14,032 bases of DNA, from NCBI GenBank assembly GCA_003024985.2, contig PXIH01S0041925.1. The stretch is one strand, 5' to 3'. Shown here piece after piece: positions 1 through 7,759 of the stretch. The notes under the pieces are model-generated. The model saw nothing but the letters and a program-made list of their open reading frames with translations. It did no database searches and was not told the origin of the DNA. The DNA is from Euperipatoides rowelli. Lineage: Eukaryota; Onychophora; Udeonychophora; Euonychophora; Peripatopsidae. The stretch's first letter is position 1; each line of letters opens with the position of its first letter. The position numbers and the translations under genes are program-made.

Positions 1-634
1 GATGACACAAAATTATTTGCCAAAAAAAAAAAATTACTGTTGATTTCGACAGGTTTCAACTAGTATACTTTAATTTGGGAAAAAAGTTAGAAAAAATAAT
101 GCTTTTAATATTATTGCACATAATCATTTTAATTGCAAATAACTCTGTATCTAATTACACCCTGATGTCAAAATTATATATTCTTTTTTTGCCTTTTTAA
201 ATTTATATACAGTATTGTTATTGTATACACCGACTGTACCTTACTAATTTAGTATATTGGATAAATAAAGATAAACCAATAAATAGATATAACGTTAATA
301 TTCATTTGATCTTTTCTTTTTATTCTGATAAAATAACAGAATTTTAAAAATAGTTATTTTTAACATTTTTAATTGCAGAAACATTTTTCCTCGCTCTAAA
401 AATTAATAATAGATTTATAAAGTTAAGCTATATAGTATATACTCATTTTTTAATTAAAAAGGAATGAGTTAATAATCAAAATATTTTTTTAAATATTGTC
501 AAATATAAATATTTATATGGAATTTATCTAAGACTAATTTTATTAACTCTATATATGATTTACAGTATAATATCACGGTTAAATAGGAAAATAAATGCAA
601 TGTTGGATTTTGGTGGGTGGATATTTAAAAGAAG
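1..634. other. AT-rich noncoding stretch, no gene seen
   Basis: I see no open frame of note, RNA gene or mobile element here. The sequence is very A+T-rich, with scattered A and T tracts and many short ATTTA/TAATA words. Stops occur in all frames at short intervals. Confidence 0.7.
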
Positions 635-692
635 TCATAAGTATTGGCCTATTAGTGCAGACTCAACTGCACTAATAGGCCAATACTTATGA
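635..692. repeat. Perfect inverted repeat (26-bp arms, 6-nt loop)
   Basis: The left arm at 635-660 (TCATAAGTATTGGCCTATTA then GTGCAG) is the exact reverse complement of 667-692, separated by ACTCAA. The flanks add pairing: A627-A630 lie opposite the T run at 697-700, so a transcript could fold with a stem of over 26 bp. The 58-nt size is close to a pre-miRNA or short fold-back. The arms have no mismatch, which is unusual for a conserved miRNA precursor and points to recent formation, for example by template switching. No target duplication or internal domain is visible, so a transposon origin is not supported. Confidence 0.9.
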
Positions 693-945
693 TTTTTTTT
701 TTTCATACTTTAAAATTAATTCATCTGGAATTGATTCTTTAGACATAACCTAATGACACTATGTAAATAGCATGTTTGATTATATCTACTGGTCCTTTAT
801 TTCAATATTTTAAATTGATTATATTCCTATAGGCTAAGTTAAGTGTTTAAAGACATATAAATTTATATAGCCTATTATAAAATTATATGGGCATAAAATT
901 TAATTGAAGTAAAATTAATAATTTAATGTATTAATAATTTTATTG
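693..945. other. AT-rich noncoding spacer
   Basis: A T-run follows the hairpin (693-703). The rest is AT-rich and without an open frame of note. One TAGGCTA and one reverse-complement TAGCCTA word occur near 830 and 868. Confidence 0.6.
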
Positions 946-1008
946 TATTCTTTATATATTTATTCTTTATATAATTTATATATTTATTTATTCTTATAAA
1001 GAATAAAT
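946..1008. repeat. Short AT tandem repeat ending in a palindrome
   Basis: A unit of 15-16 bp (TATTCTTTATATATT at 946-960, TATTCTTTATATAATT at 961-976) occurs twice and then degrades. It is followed at 986-1008 by a palindrome with 10-bp arms (ATTTATTCTT / AAGAATAAAT) around ATA. This looks like local slippage in low-complexity DNA. No function is implied. Confidence 0.7.
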
Positions 1009-1217
1009 TAGAATTTCATAATTAGAAATTGAAAAATACCAGGAAGTCGATTTTTGTTCTTCTTTTTAATGATTTGAAATTAACTTCACAGCTACACTAG
1101 GATAATTACACCATATTATTCAATGAAGAGGGGAAGCTGGTTCCTATGAATCGCCACCTGCCTTGCTTCAGTTACTTAACATTTTATACTCCAGTTTTTT
1201 TATAAGAGTATAAACTC

Positions 1218-1228
1218 TAGCGCCATCT
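1218..1228 (-). promoter_or_regulatory. CTCF-like motif
   Basis: The plus strand reads TAGCGCCATCT, the reverse complement of AGATGGCGCTA. This matches the core of the binding motif described for insect CTCF and related insulator proteins. It stands out as a GC-rich island in an AT-rich region. Nearby are AAGATGGCC at about 1359-1367, which resembles a YY1-type site, and a consensus splice-donor-like GTAAGT (about 1439-1444) before a T tract. Together these could mark a promoter or first noncoding exon, but no coding exon follows that I can identify. Motif occurrence alone does not show binding. Confidence 0.35.
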
Positions 1229-2762
1229 ATTTGAAACTGTTGAATACTTTATAATAGTTTGCCTGTTTTGGTTTTAACTGGCTAGAATGGGGAGAGAGAA
1301 AAAAAACTGTATCCCATCCTCCATTTCATTATTTGTAATAATCTGAATGGTAATGAATAAGATGGCCGGACATTGAAAAATTACCGTTACCATTGATATT
1401 AAGTCAGAATGAAGCAAAGAATGATCTACCATGTTAATGTAAGTCTTTTTTTTTTTTTTAATAATTTGCCACATATAAGACTTACAATAAATTCAAATTT
1501 AATACTTTTACACTCTGCTAATATGTGTTTTGTTTGTAGTATCCTGAACTTATAGTAGATTGGGAAGTAAATGGTCTTAAAATAATAGATTTTTTTAAAA
1601 AAATTTAAATTAATTTTACTTTCTTTTATAATTATATATAATATATTTTTCATAGGTGAAAATGAATGTTTATGATGGACATTTTTTATTCTATTGTTGT
1701 ACAACTAACTGTACCTGTAACCCCTTAGATGTTATGCTCCACTGATCATGTGAAAACTAACTAGTAAAAAGAAACATTTCTCTTCAAGGTTTTGTTTCAA
1801 AAGCATTGTTAGATTCCTAGAAATTTTTAATTGTTAAATATAATTTTTAAACTCATTTTTAAATTTTATATCAGGTGTGAAATTTAATTCTATACAGTTC
1901 CTGGTAAAATACTTGAACATAAACGTAAATGATCCAAGTTTGTTGCTTTCTTATAAATATATAAAAGATTGATAATTACCTGACATTAACATATAAATTT
2001 GCATACATTCTGAAGCACTGCTGTAGTCTAGCAGTTGAATTAAATTTTTAGGAGGTCAGGTGTGTGCAGGAGTCCGAGAACAGTCTCTTCACATGTCAAA
2101 CTTGTCTACTACCTGTCTGCTTCTAAAAATTATTTAGATTTTTCCTTGACTTTTTTAAAAAACAAATTGCCACATACATTTCCAAAACATTTTAAAGACT
2201 TACACAGCTCCATCTACACTTGTGTTTCTCAATCTGTTCAAGCCTTATTTTAAAAATGATGTAGGCTATTGAAGTGCAAATGACAAGAGTAATTAGAAAA
2301 CAGTCATTTTGTGGAACTCTGTTGCACAGGTAAACACAATTTTATTGGAGGACCTCTAAGCTTCAAACAAAGTTTTGCTTACAGACCCCAAGCAACCAAG
2401 TGTGTTGGATTCCCTCTAAGCTAATATAATATAACTTGTAAATCATGTTATTGAAATCCATTTTCAAGATAATTTAAAAATGTTTTCATCTGTTTGAAAG
2501 AGTATCAGAAGGAAATATGATTGTGGATGGAAATGTAGGCTACTGTATGTGAAAAGATCTAGGGCAGTCCAGCTAGGGTTTGGGAGAGGGGCAAAATCAT
2601 TTGCAGATCCACAAAGTATTTTTTTTAAAATTAGATATCCAGAAATTATTTAAGAATTATGGAAATTGGAACAATTAAAAATAGACTAAATATGATTCTC
2701 TTATATAAGTTATATAAAAGGAAAATTTGGGAATGTGTGCATGTGTTCAAAATGTTTAACAT
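1229..2762. other. Noncoding stretch, no recognisable gene
   Basis: The open frames here (for example minus 1426-1704 and plus 2062-2253) are rich in Lys, Asn, Ile, Phe and Tyr, as expected of chance frames in AT-rich DNA. They contain no domain I recognise. A T7A7 palindrome lies at 1590-1603. TAGGCTA words occur near 2262 and 2536. No RNA gene or transposon end was seen. Confidence 0.6.
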
Positions 2763-2807
2763 ACCTCCCAACATGGCACAAATTTGAAATTTGGCATGTG
2801 GGAAGGT
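2763..2807. repeat. Imperfect inverted repeat
   Basis: ACCTCCCAACATGGCACAAATTT (2763-2785, split here as two blocks: ACCTCCCAACATGG and CACAAATTT) faces AAATTTGGCATGTGGGAAGGT (2787-2807, blocks AAATTTGGCATG and TGGGAAGGT). The arms pair over most of their length with a few single-base indels. It could be a decayed fold-back or a chance structure. A coding shadow on the minus strand overlaps it but shows no domain. Confidence 0.4.
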
Positions 2808-3236
2808 TCCATAGTGTAGATAATGTAAAAAGTATAAAAATAGACTTTTTATTTTTATTTTTGGGGGCAGAGGCCAGTATGAAGGGATATTTTCCATATG
2901 AAGAATAGGTATACTGCTAATTTTTAATAAAATTCAAGATGTAGCCTGTAAATCCAAGTTTAAAGAATTTCTTTAAAATAAAGTGTAAAAACATTTTAGT
3001 TATTTCCATTATTTAGAAACAAAGAAAACATTTTTTTTATTTCAACCCATGCTGGAAGATTATGATTATTTTTACAAATTATAATTTTTCTTTTTAAAAT
3101 GGTTTTATTTTTAAAGGGGACATAGATTTTTGTATGCATTTTAAACCAAAATGTTTTATAAAGCTCATTCACACAGAGCAAGACAAATATAATTCAAAGA
3201 GAAAAATTATGTTGAGGTCATTACAAATTTGGGAGT
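2808..3236. other. Noncoding stretch, no recognisable gene
   Basis: This is AT-rich sequence with only short chance frames on either strand. No repeat or RNA structure was seen apart from homopolymer tracts. Confidence 0.6.
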
Positions 3237-3404
3237 GTTACTCTCTAGGACCTAGCGCAAAATATAGGCTACCATTAAACCTGGATACTCCACTGCTGTA
3301 CATGTGCAAACAGTTTTTCTTAAAAGTTGGGTTAACATAGGAATTTTTTCATTTGAGATGTTCTAAGGATCCTGGGCAACAAAAAACAATGCTAGGTATT
3401 TAAG
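3237..3404 (+). repeat. Dispersed repeat, copy 1
   Basis: This segment aligns in direct orientation with 3923-4081. Shared blocks include GTTAC..CTCTAGGACC, CAAAATATAGGCTA, CATTAAAC.TGGA, a CTGT.CATG block, GTTTTTCTTA and GGTATTTAAG near the end. Divergence is moderate, with several small indels, so the duplication is old. No inverted termini or target duplication were found, so I cannot assign it to a transposon class. It covers the 3' part of a chance frame on the plus strand. Confidence 0.7.
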
Positions 3405-3604
3405 GATATTGAGTTCCAATAATTTCATTCCAGTAGGCTATCTAAATTTTATAACTAACTAGAGAAAATATAAATATAATGACAATAGATATAATAATTG
3501 ATAATAAAACTTATGTGGATCATGTATTTTTATTCACATTTTTTATATTAATGACGGATAAATCATTTAAATTTATAGATAAAAATTAATTCATGCTAGG
3601 CTGA

Positions 3605-3790
3605 ACTATATGGTCTTGTGTAAAGGATAATATTGCTTTCATCACCCGAGACACATCTGTGTTAGAATTTAGATTAAATAATGTAATGAAGAATTTTGCA
3701 TGTGTTATGAGTCATATGACCAAGGCTTTTCAATCAGAGAAGGGGGTGCATATGGTGCCCCATACCAGAGTAGAAAGTACTGAGAGATAG
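3605..3790 (+). other. Unassigned open stretch, probably chance
   Basis: A stop-free run of 61 codons lies between TGA (3602-3604) and TAG (3788-3790). Its composition is more even than most frames here, with Arg, Asp, Glu, Val, His and Met present. It has internal methionines but no early start, and I recognise no domain. Several runs of this length are expected by chance in a 14-kb AT-rich window, so I do not call it a gene. It could be a relic exon. Confidence 0.2.
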
Positions 3791-3922
3791 CAATTAGTTG
3801 CTAAAATAATTATTTACCTATATTTTCCATATCTTCCAAAACTTGAATATAACTGATTATTATATTTATTATAAACCAAGAATATAACCAGAAGATGGTC
3901 TACTACACGATTACTATNCATA

Positions 3923-4081
3923 GTTACACTCTAGGACCAGCACAAAATATAGGCTATCATTAAACTTGGACAAATGATTGCTGTGCATGCGTGAACCGTT
4001 TTTCTTATAACTTGGAGTTAATGCAGTTATTGTTTCATTTATAGTGTTTTCTATGAAACCTGTCAAACCCTGGGTATTTAA
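3923..4081 (+). repeat. Dispersed repeat, copy 2
   Basis: This is the second copy of the repeat at 3237-3404, about 690 bp downstream in the same orientation. It keeps ACACTCTAGGACC, CACAAAATATAGGCTATC and TTTTTCTTATAACTTGG with substitutions and short gaps. It ends at TGGGTATTTAAG. A single N at 3918 lies just upstream. Confidence 0.7.
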
Positions 4082-5622
4082 GCTAGTAATAAATAAAATT
4101 TCAAAGTTGGTATTATGTCAAAACAATATGTTTCCTAAATAAAAACATACTGAACAATAACCAAGCTTCAAGAATTACAGTAATTATAATAATTGTTAAT
4201 GTTTATAGTTTGTTATTTATTTATTTATTTTTTCCTATATTGTAATAGCATCTAATGCCTTAGTACTGCAATATTTTTAATTATGTTATTTTAAAGGTCA
4301 CTGCTACACCAACGAGATAAATCACTTGACGATGATAACACTATTCCATAGCATTCTGTTGTTGATAAAATGATTTAGATCCCAGTTATATTTTTGTAAC
4401 ATTAATTTATATTTTGTTTAATGTTATTTATGATTTAAAAAAAAATATAATTACTGTATTTTAATATTAAATTTATTTGAAATTAGCGCGAAAAACTTAG
4501 AAAATTTATTTGAAATTAAATATTAGACACTATGTAAAACTGCTATTTTGTTATAATCATATTATCTCATTGGTATCTGATTATTTGTGAAGTTAATAAT
4601 TTGTTCTGCACTAAGATTTTGAACTATTTGATGATGTTTGTTGATAACAGTTATGGTGACTTGTAAAATATAAAGTGAGTAAAGCTTGATATTGAAAATC
4701 TTATTTATGTATTTACATTAAGCAAAATGTTGATTACTGAGTATTGTTTTTTTTTAATAATTATATAACATTTGCCATTTGCCGATAATGGTATCATTTC
4801 GTAGAGAATGGATTAATGTATAGAAGAAAAAAACATATAGGGATATTGTGACAATTGACCCAGAGCAGCTGCAATATAATATGACATAGCCCTAAATGGG
4901 ACTAGCATTTTATTATGGGATAGTCATTTATTATTTTTAAATTAATTAAATTTATAACTATTATTTTGCACACGTTTCCACTATATATTTTAACAATTAT
5001 AATACAAGATTCAACTTAATTTGAATAGGATACATTTATCAATGGAAAGAATAATAGGTAGGCTAAAGGGGAAAGAAAATAAATAATAAAAGTTATTGCT
5101 TTCTCCATTTAATGCATTAATACAAGATTCTTATATATCAATATCTCCCATTAGGTGCATTATATAGTCTTATCTATGGGATCCATAGTATGTCACAGCT
5201 ATAATAATGCATATTAGGCAATGGTTTGCATTCTGAAGATGAAGTATTAATCTTTGTCCAAGATTGGTGCTTGTGACTAAATGTTCATTGATTATGGGCC
5301 AGTTGAACAATAAAGAATAATGAGGTTAAGTTAAGTCACAATAAATGGATTTTTCTTAATGATTAAATTTCAAAGAAAATTACTAAAAAAAAAATTCCAC
5401 TTAGTTAAAAAAAAAAAAGTTATAAAGAAATTAAATTAATAAATATTTCTAAATAGGTGAAACAATCCATTAGGTCTGAGAGTATTTTGTGATGTCATTC
5501 GGAGGAAAGCACTCTGTTGTGAAATCTTTCATAGCACAGAAACAAACAACGTTAGCCGTATATTTGCCTTATTACAATTCTTTCCATTTTATCATTTTTT
5601 TTAATAACTAGACTACTTAATT
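4082..5622. other. Noncoding stretch, no recognisable gene
   Basis: No supported gene. A 17-bp exact direct repeat (AAATTTATTTGAAATTA) occurs at 4469-4485 and 4502-4518. A TTTA microsatellite sits near 4213-4230, and A tracts lie near 5384-5420. A 39-codon ATG frame at 5492-5611 has no recognisable domain. Confidence 0.6.
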
Positions 5623-5775
5623 ATGAATACTGAAGATAATTTTATCAATATAATTCCAAGAATAATAATACCTTACCAATTTAAACCCGTGGCAGGGTAA
5701 GACGATGATCGTGCTTCATCTTCTAATGAAACCGTAATTATTGATGAACACGAGAGACACACTAACATAGACTGG
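5623..5775 (+). pseudogene. Possible relic of a P2X7 C-terminal-domain-like gene, first exon
   Basis: Reading from ATG 5623 gives 25 codons, a TAA stop at 5698-5700, and then an open frame to a Trp codon at 5773-5775. The order is a Pro-Tyr-Gln-Phe-x-Pro-Val-Ala motif, an acidic and serine-rich run (DDDRASSSNE), then an Arg-x-x-Asn-x-Asp-Trp motif. Proteins annotated in many animals as P2X purinoceptor 7-like start in this order, leading to a Cys-rich zinc-binding domain that is related to the P2X7 tail and is not a channel. The in-frame stop and lack of a clear downstream exon mean a decayed copy. Similarity is judged by eye over about 50 residues, so a chance match cannot be excluded. Confidence 0.4.
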
Positions 5776-5920
5776 TTGTTTTAATTTTATATAATCATAT
5801 TTATAAATTAATTAAACATATTTAAATAAANAATACCTGTATGAAGCTTTAAAAAATAGATGCGCTAAAAGTAAAATATAATTTGTATACGGCGAATATA
5901 TTATTAATACAATATTGTTG

Positions 5921-5965
5921 TGGGGTGGCTGTCCGCACAATTTAACTACTGTAATAGAAAGCTAG
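5921..5965 (+). pseudogene. Possible continuation of the P2X7-C-like relic
   Basis: About 145 bp after the previous segment, a short frame reads Trp-Gly-Gly-Cys-Pro-His-Asn-Leu-Thr-Thr-Val-Ile-Glu-Ser and then TAG (5963-5965). In the P2X7-like C-terminal family the Asp-Trp motif is followed by Cys-x-Cys-Gly-x-Cys, a Met-x-Thr and a Glu before a Cys-Cys pair. The spacing of Gly-x-Cys, Thr and Glu-Ser here fits, with Trp where a Cys is expected. No clean splice acceptor precedes it. It supports the relic interpretation only weakly, and the segment is short enough to be coincidence. Confidence 0.25.
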
Positions 5966-6936
5966 AAAAATAATGAAACACAACTTATTATTTATAGTAT
6001 CTTACTGTAGAGTAGGCCATTTATCATAAACAATTCAGCCCAGGCCTTTCTTATGCAATCTTCATTTTCATTTCGTGTACCAATATTATTATTAGGTTTA
6101 TCAAAAGAATATAAAATGTGAAATCATATAAAGACCCTAACCTTGTTTTAACAAAGACACATATTTTTTTAATAATACCATCATAGGATACGGTGCGATT
6201 GGCCTGAGTTTGTCAGAAAAAATAATAGTTTGCATAGCAAAATTAAAATAAAATGTGATAGGTTAAGACATGATTTTTTTTTAAAAAAAAACTCTTAATT
6301 GTAATTAGTTTTTGGTGTAATAATATAGTTTTGTAAATCATTAAGCAAATCAAAGATTGTTAATAAAACTGTAATTCTGTAGTTAGTATAATCCTTAAAT
6401 TCTAATAATTTGCCTTTTTTTTTAAAAATGCCTAGTGCAACTTTTACCCTACAGTGTTGTTGTAGGTTCACTACATTAGGCTTACGCCCTCCCCATTTAT
6501 CAACATTTCTATAGATGTAAAATCAAAATGTAAATTCTTTATTGGAAATAATAGAGTGTTAAAAAAATTATTTAGACATAATTATGTAAATGAAAGAATA
6601 AGACCAAAATTATTATAGAATATTTTATTGTGCTATATATTACTTATAAAAATACCCATCTCCCTAACAATATTGTAAAGAATTAACTTATATTATCTTG
6701 TTGATTTACTCCTGATGACATCATCAATTCATACAATCAACCTTACTTACAGGATACGTTTAGCACTACCGTACAAAGGGGGAGGAGCTAAAGGTTTAAC
6801 TTATAAATTTGATTTTAAATAACTTTTATTTATTTTTTATTTTTTTTAACCAAGTTGAATTATTTTTTATTGATTTTCTTGGAAATGAAATCATAAAAAA
6901 AAATTGAATTTTGTGTGACCTTTAATCTTCTAAATG
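5966..6936. other. Noncoding stretch, no recognisable gene
   Basis: No gene seen. A perfect T9A9 palindrome lies at 6274-6291. A near-palindromic TGATGACATCATCA resembling a CRE/AP-1 half-site pair lies near 6713-6726. I could not find later exons of the P2X7-like relic here. Confidence 0.6.
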
Positions 6937-7065
6937 TCAACTGTTTTTCTTGTATGGTTTATTATATTCCTTCACTCCGAACCATGTGAACCAATGTTTT
7001 TCTTCTCTATCATCAAACAATTCAACTACAGGTAGATTCTTATTTTTCTTGCTCGCACGGTGGGC
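6937..7065 (-). other. Coding-like open stretch, unidentified
   Basis: On the minus strand, 42 codons run from just after TAA (7066-7068) to TGA (6937-6939). Unlike other frames in the window, the peptide has a protein-like composition: LPVVELFDDREEKHW, followed by FTWFGVKEYNKP and a basic end (YKKNS). It has two Trp and several Asp/Glu/Arg residues. It lacks an ATG, so it would need to be a terminal exon or a transposon fragment. The candidate acceptor just upstream (ATAAG) is weak. I do not recognise the family. The length alone is not significant in AT-rich DNA, so confidence rests on composition. Confidence 0.3.
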
Positions 7066-7474
7066 TTATAACTGTTCACATTTATAGTAACTAGTAATCC
7101 AGGGTCGAAATTCGACCAATAAGAAAATTTCATTCACTCACATTTGTATCACATTCATAAAAGCAGCCACAACATAAACAATGAATGTTTTAATTTAATG
7201 TATTTGTAACATATATTATATATAAATTTTAGCTTTCTACACTCCTTCTCCATATAAACTTTAACTCTGCCAAATCTCACACTCCTCCTTGCACGCAATA
7301 TGCTTAAAAAGGGGTACAAAGTTCCCTTCACGTATTAATACAGTATATAGATTTTCGACAATGACGTGTTTTCCCTGTGTACTATTGTTATTGTATGATC
7401 CAAGTCAAGATCTCTAAATTGGTAGTTCATATTGTTATTCAGCTTTACTTAAGGGGTAAATAGTTTTAACCTGC
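7066..7474. other. Noncoding stretch with a small palindrome
   Basis: A 15-bp palindrome GGTCGAAATTCGACC (7103-7117) with two 7-bp arms stands out for its CpG content. A stop-free minus-strand run of about 58 codons between roughly 7320 and 7150 has no domain I recognise. No other feature seen. Confidence 0.5.
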
Positions 7475-7477
7475 ATA

Positions 7478-7643
7478 GGAAGGGAATGGTTGAACCCAAT
7501 TTTTACACACTCATATAACAAAAGATGAATAAAGATCTAACAGTAGCTATTACGTCTTGTATGTGATGTAATAGCTGCTGTTACAACTTTATGCATCTTT
7601 TGTTATATGAGTGTGTAAAAATTGGGTTCAACCATTCCCTTCT
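7478..7643. mobile_element. Fold-back MITE-like element with TA flanks
   Basis: The two halves of this 166-bp segment are near-perfect reverse complements centred between 7560 and 7561. From 7479, 49 consecutive bases pair perfectly with the right arm (7594-7642). The whole 79-bp arm has about six mismatches and no indels. The dinucleotide TA lies immediately outside both ends (7476-7477 and 7644-7645), as expected of a Tc1/mariner-type target duplication. There is no coding capacity, so it would be non-autonomous. TA is common in such AT-rich DNA, so the superfamily is tentative. A transcript across it would fold into a long hairpin able to feed small-RNA pathways. Confidence 0.65.
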
Positions 7644-7707
7644 TATATTTGTGGATAGTGAAATTGCCATTTTAAGTAGCTTTATACTAAGCAACCAAAA
7701 TTCACCT

Positions 7708-7759
7708 GTTCAGTTATTAATTTTAATATAACCGTTCAATTATTAATTTTAATATACCC
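7708..7759 (+). repeat. Tandem duplication of 26 bp
   Basis: Two adjacent 26-bp units, 7708-7733 and 7734-7759, differ at two positions. Each begins GTTCA and contains ATTATTAATTTTAATATA or a close variant. This is a simple local duplication, with no evidence of function. Confidence 0.85.

Noticed and set aside
635-692. Rho-independent terminator (hairpin followed by T-run)
   Set aside because: The shape resembles one, but the window is eukaryotic nuclear DNA with no gene ending there.
1426-1704. 92-codon minus-strand open frame
   Set aside because: Almost entirely Lys, Ile, Asn, Phe and Tyr with poly-Lys from T tracts. No domain, and typical of chance frames in AT-rich DNA.
2062-2253. 63-codon plus-strand open frame
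   Set aside because: No domain, no clear promoter or splice structure; composition consistent with chance.
2646-2897. 83-codon minus-strand open frame
   Set aside because: Hydrophobic, low-complexity translation with no recognisable domain, overlapping an imperfect inverted repeat.
3134-3340. 68-codon plus-strand open frame
   Set aside because: Its second half lies in the dispersed repeat, and the frame is not kept in the other copy.
7103-7117. GGTCGAAATTCGACC as a nuclear-receptor response element
   Set aside because: The half-sites and spacing do not match the AGGTCA inverted-repeat-1 consensus, and the palindrome is short.
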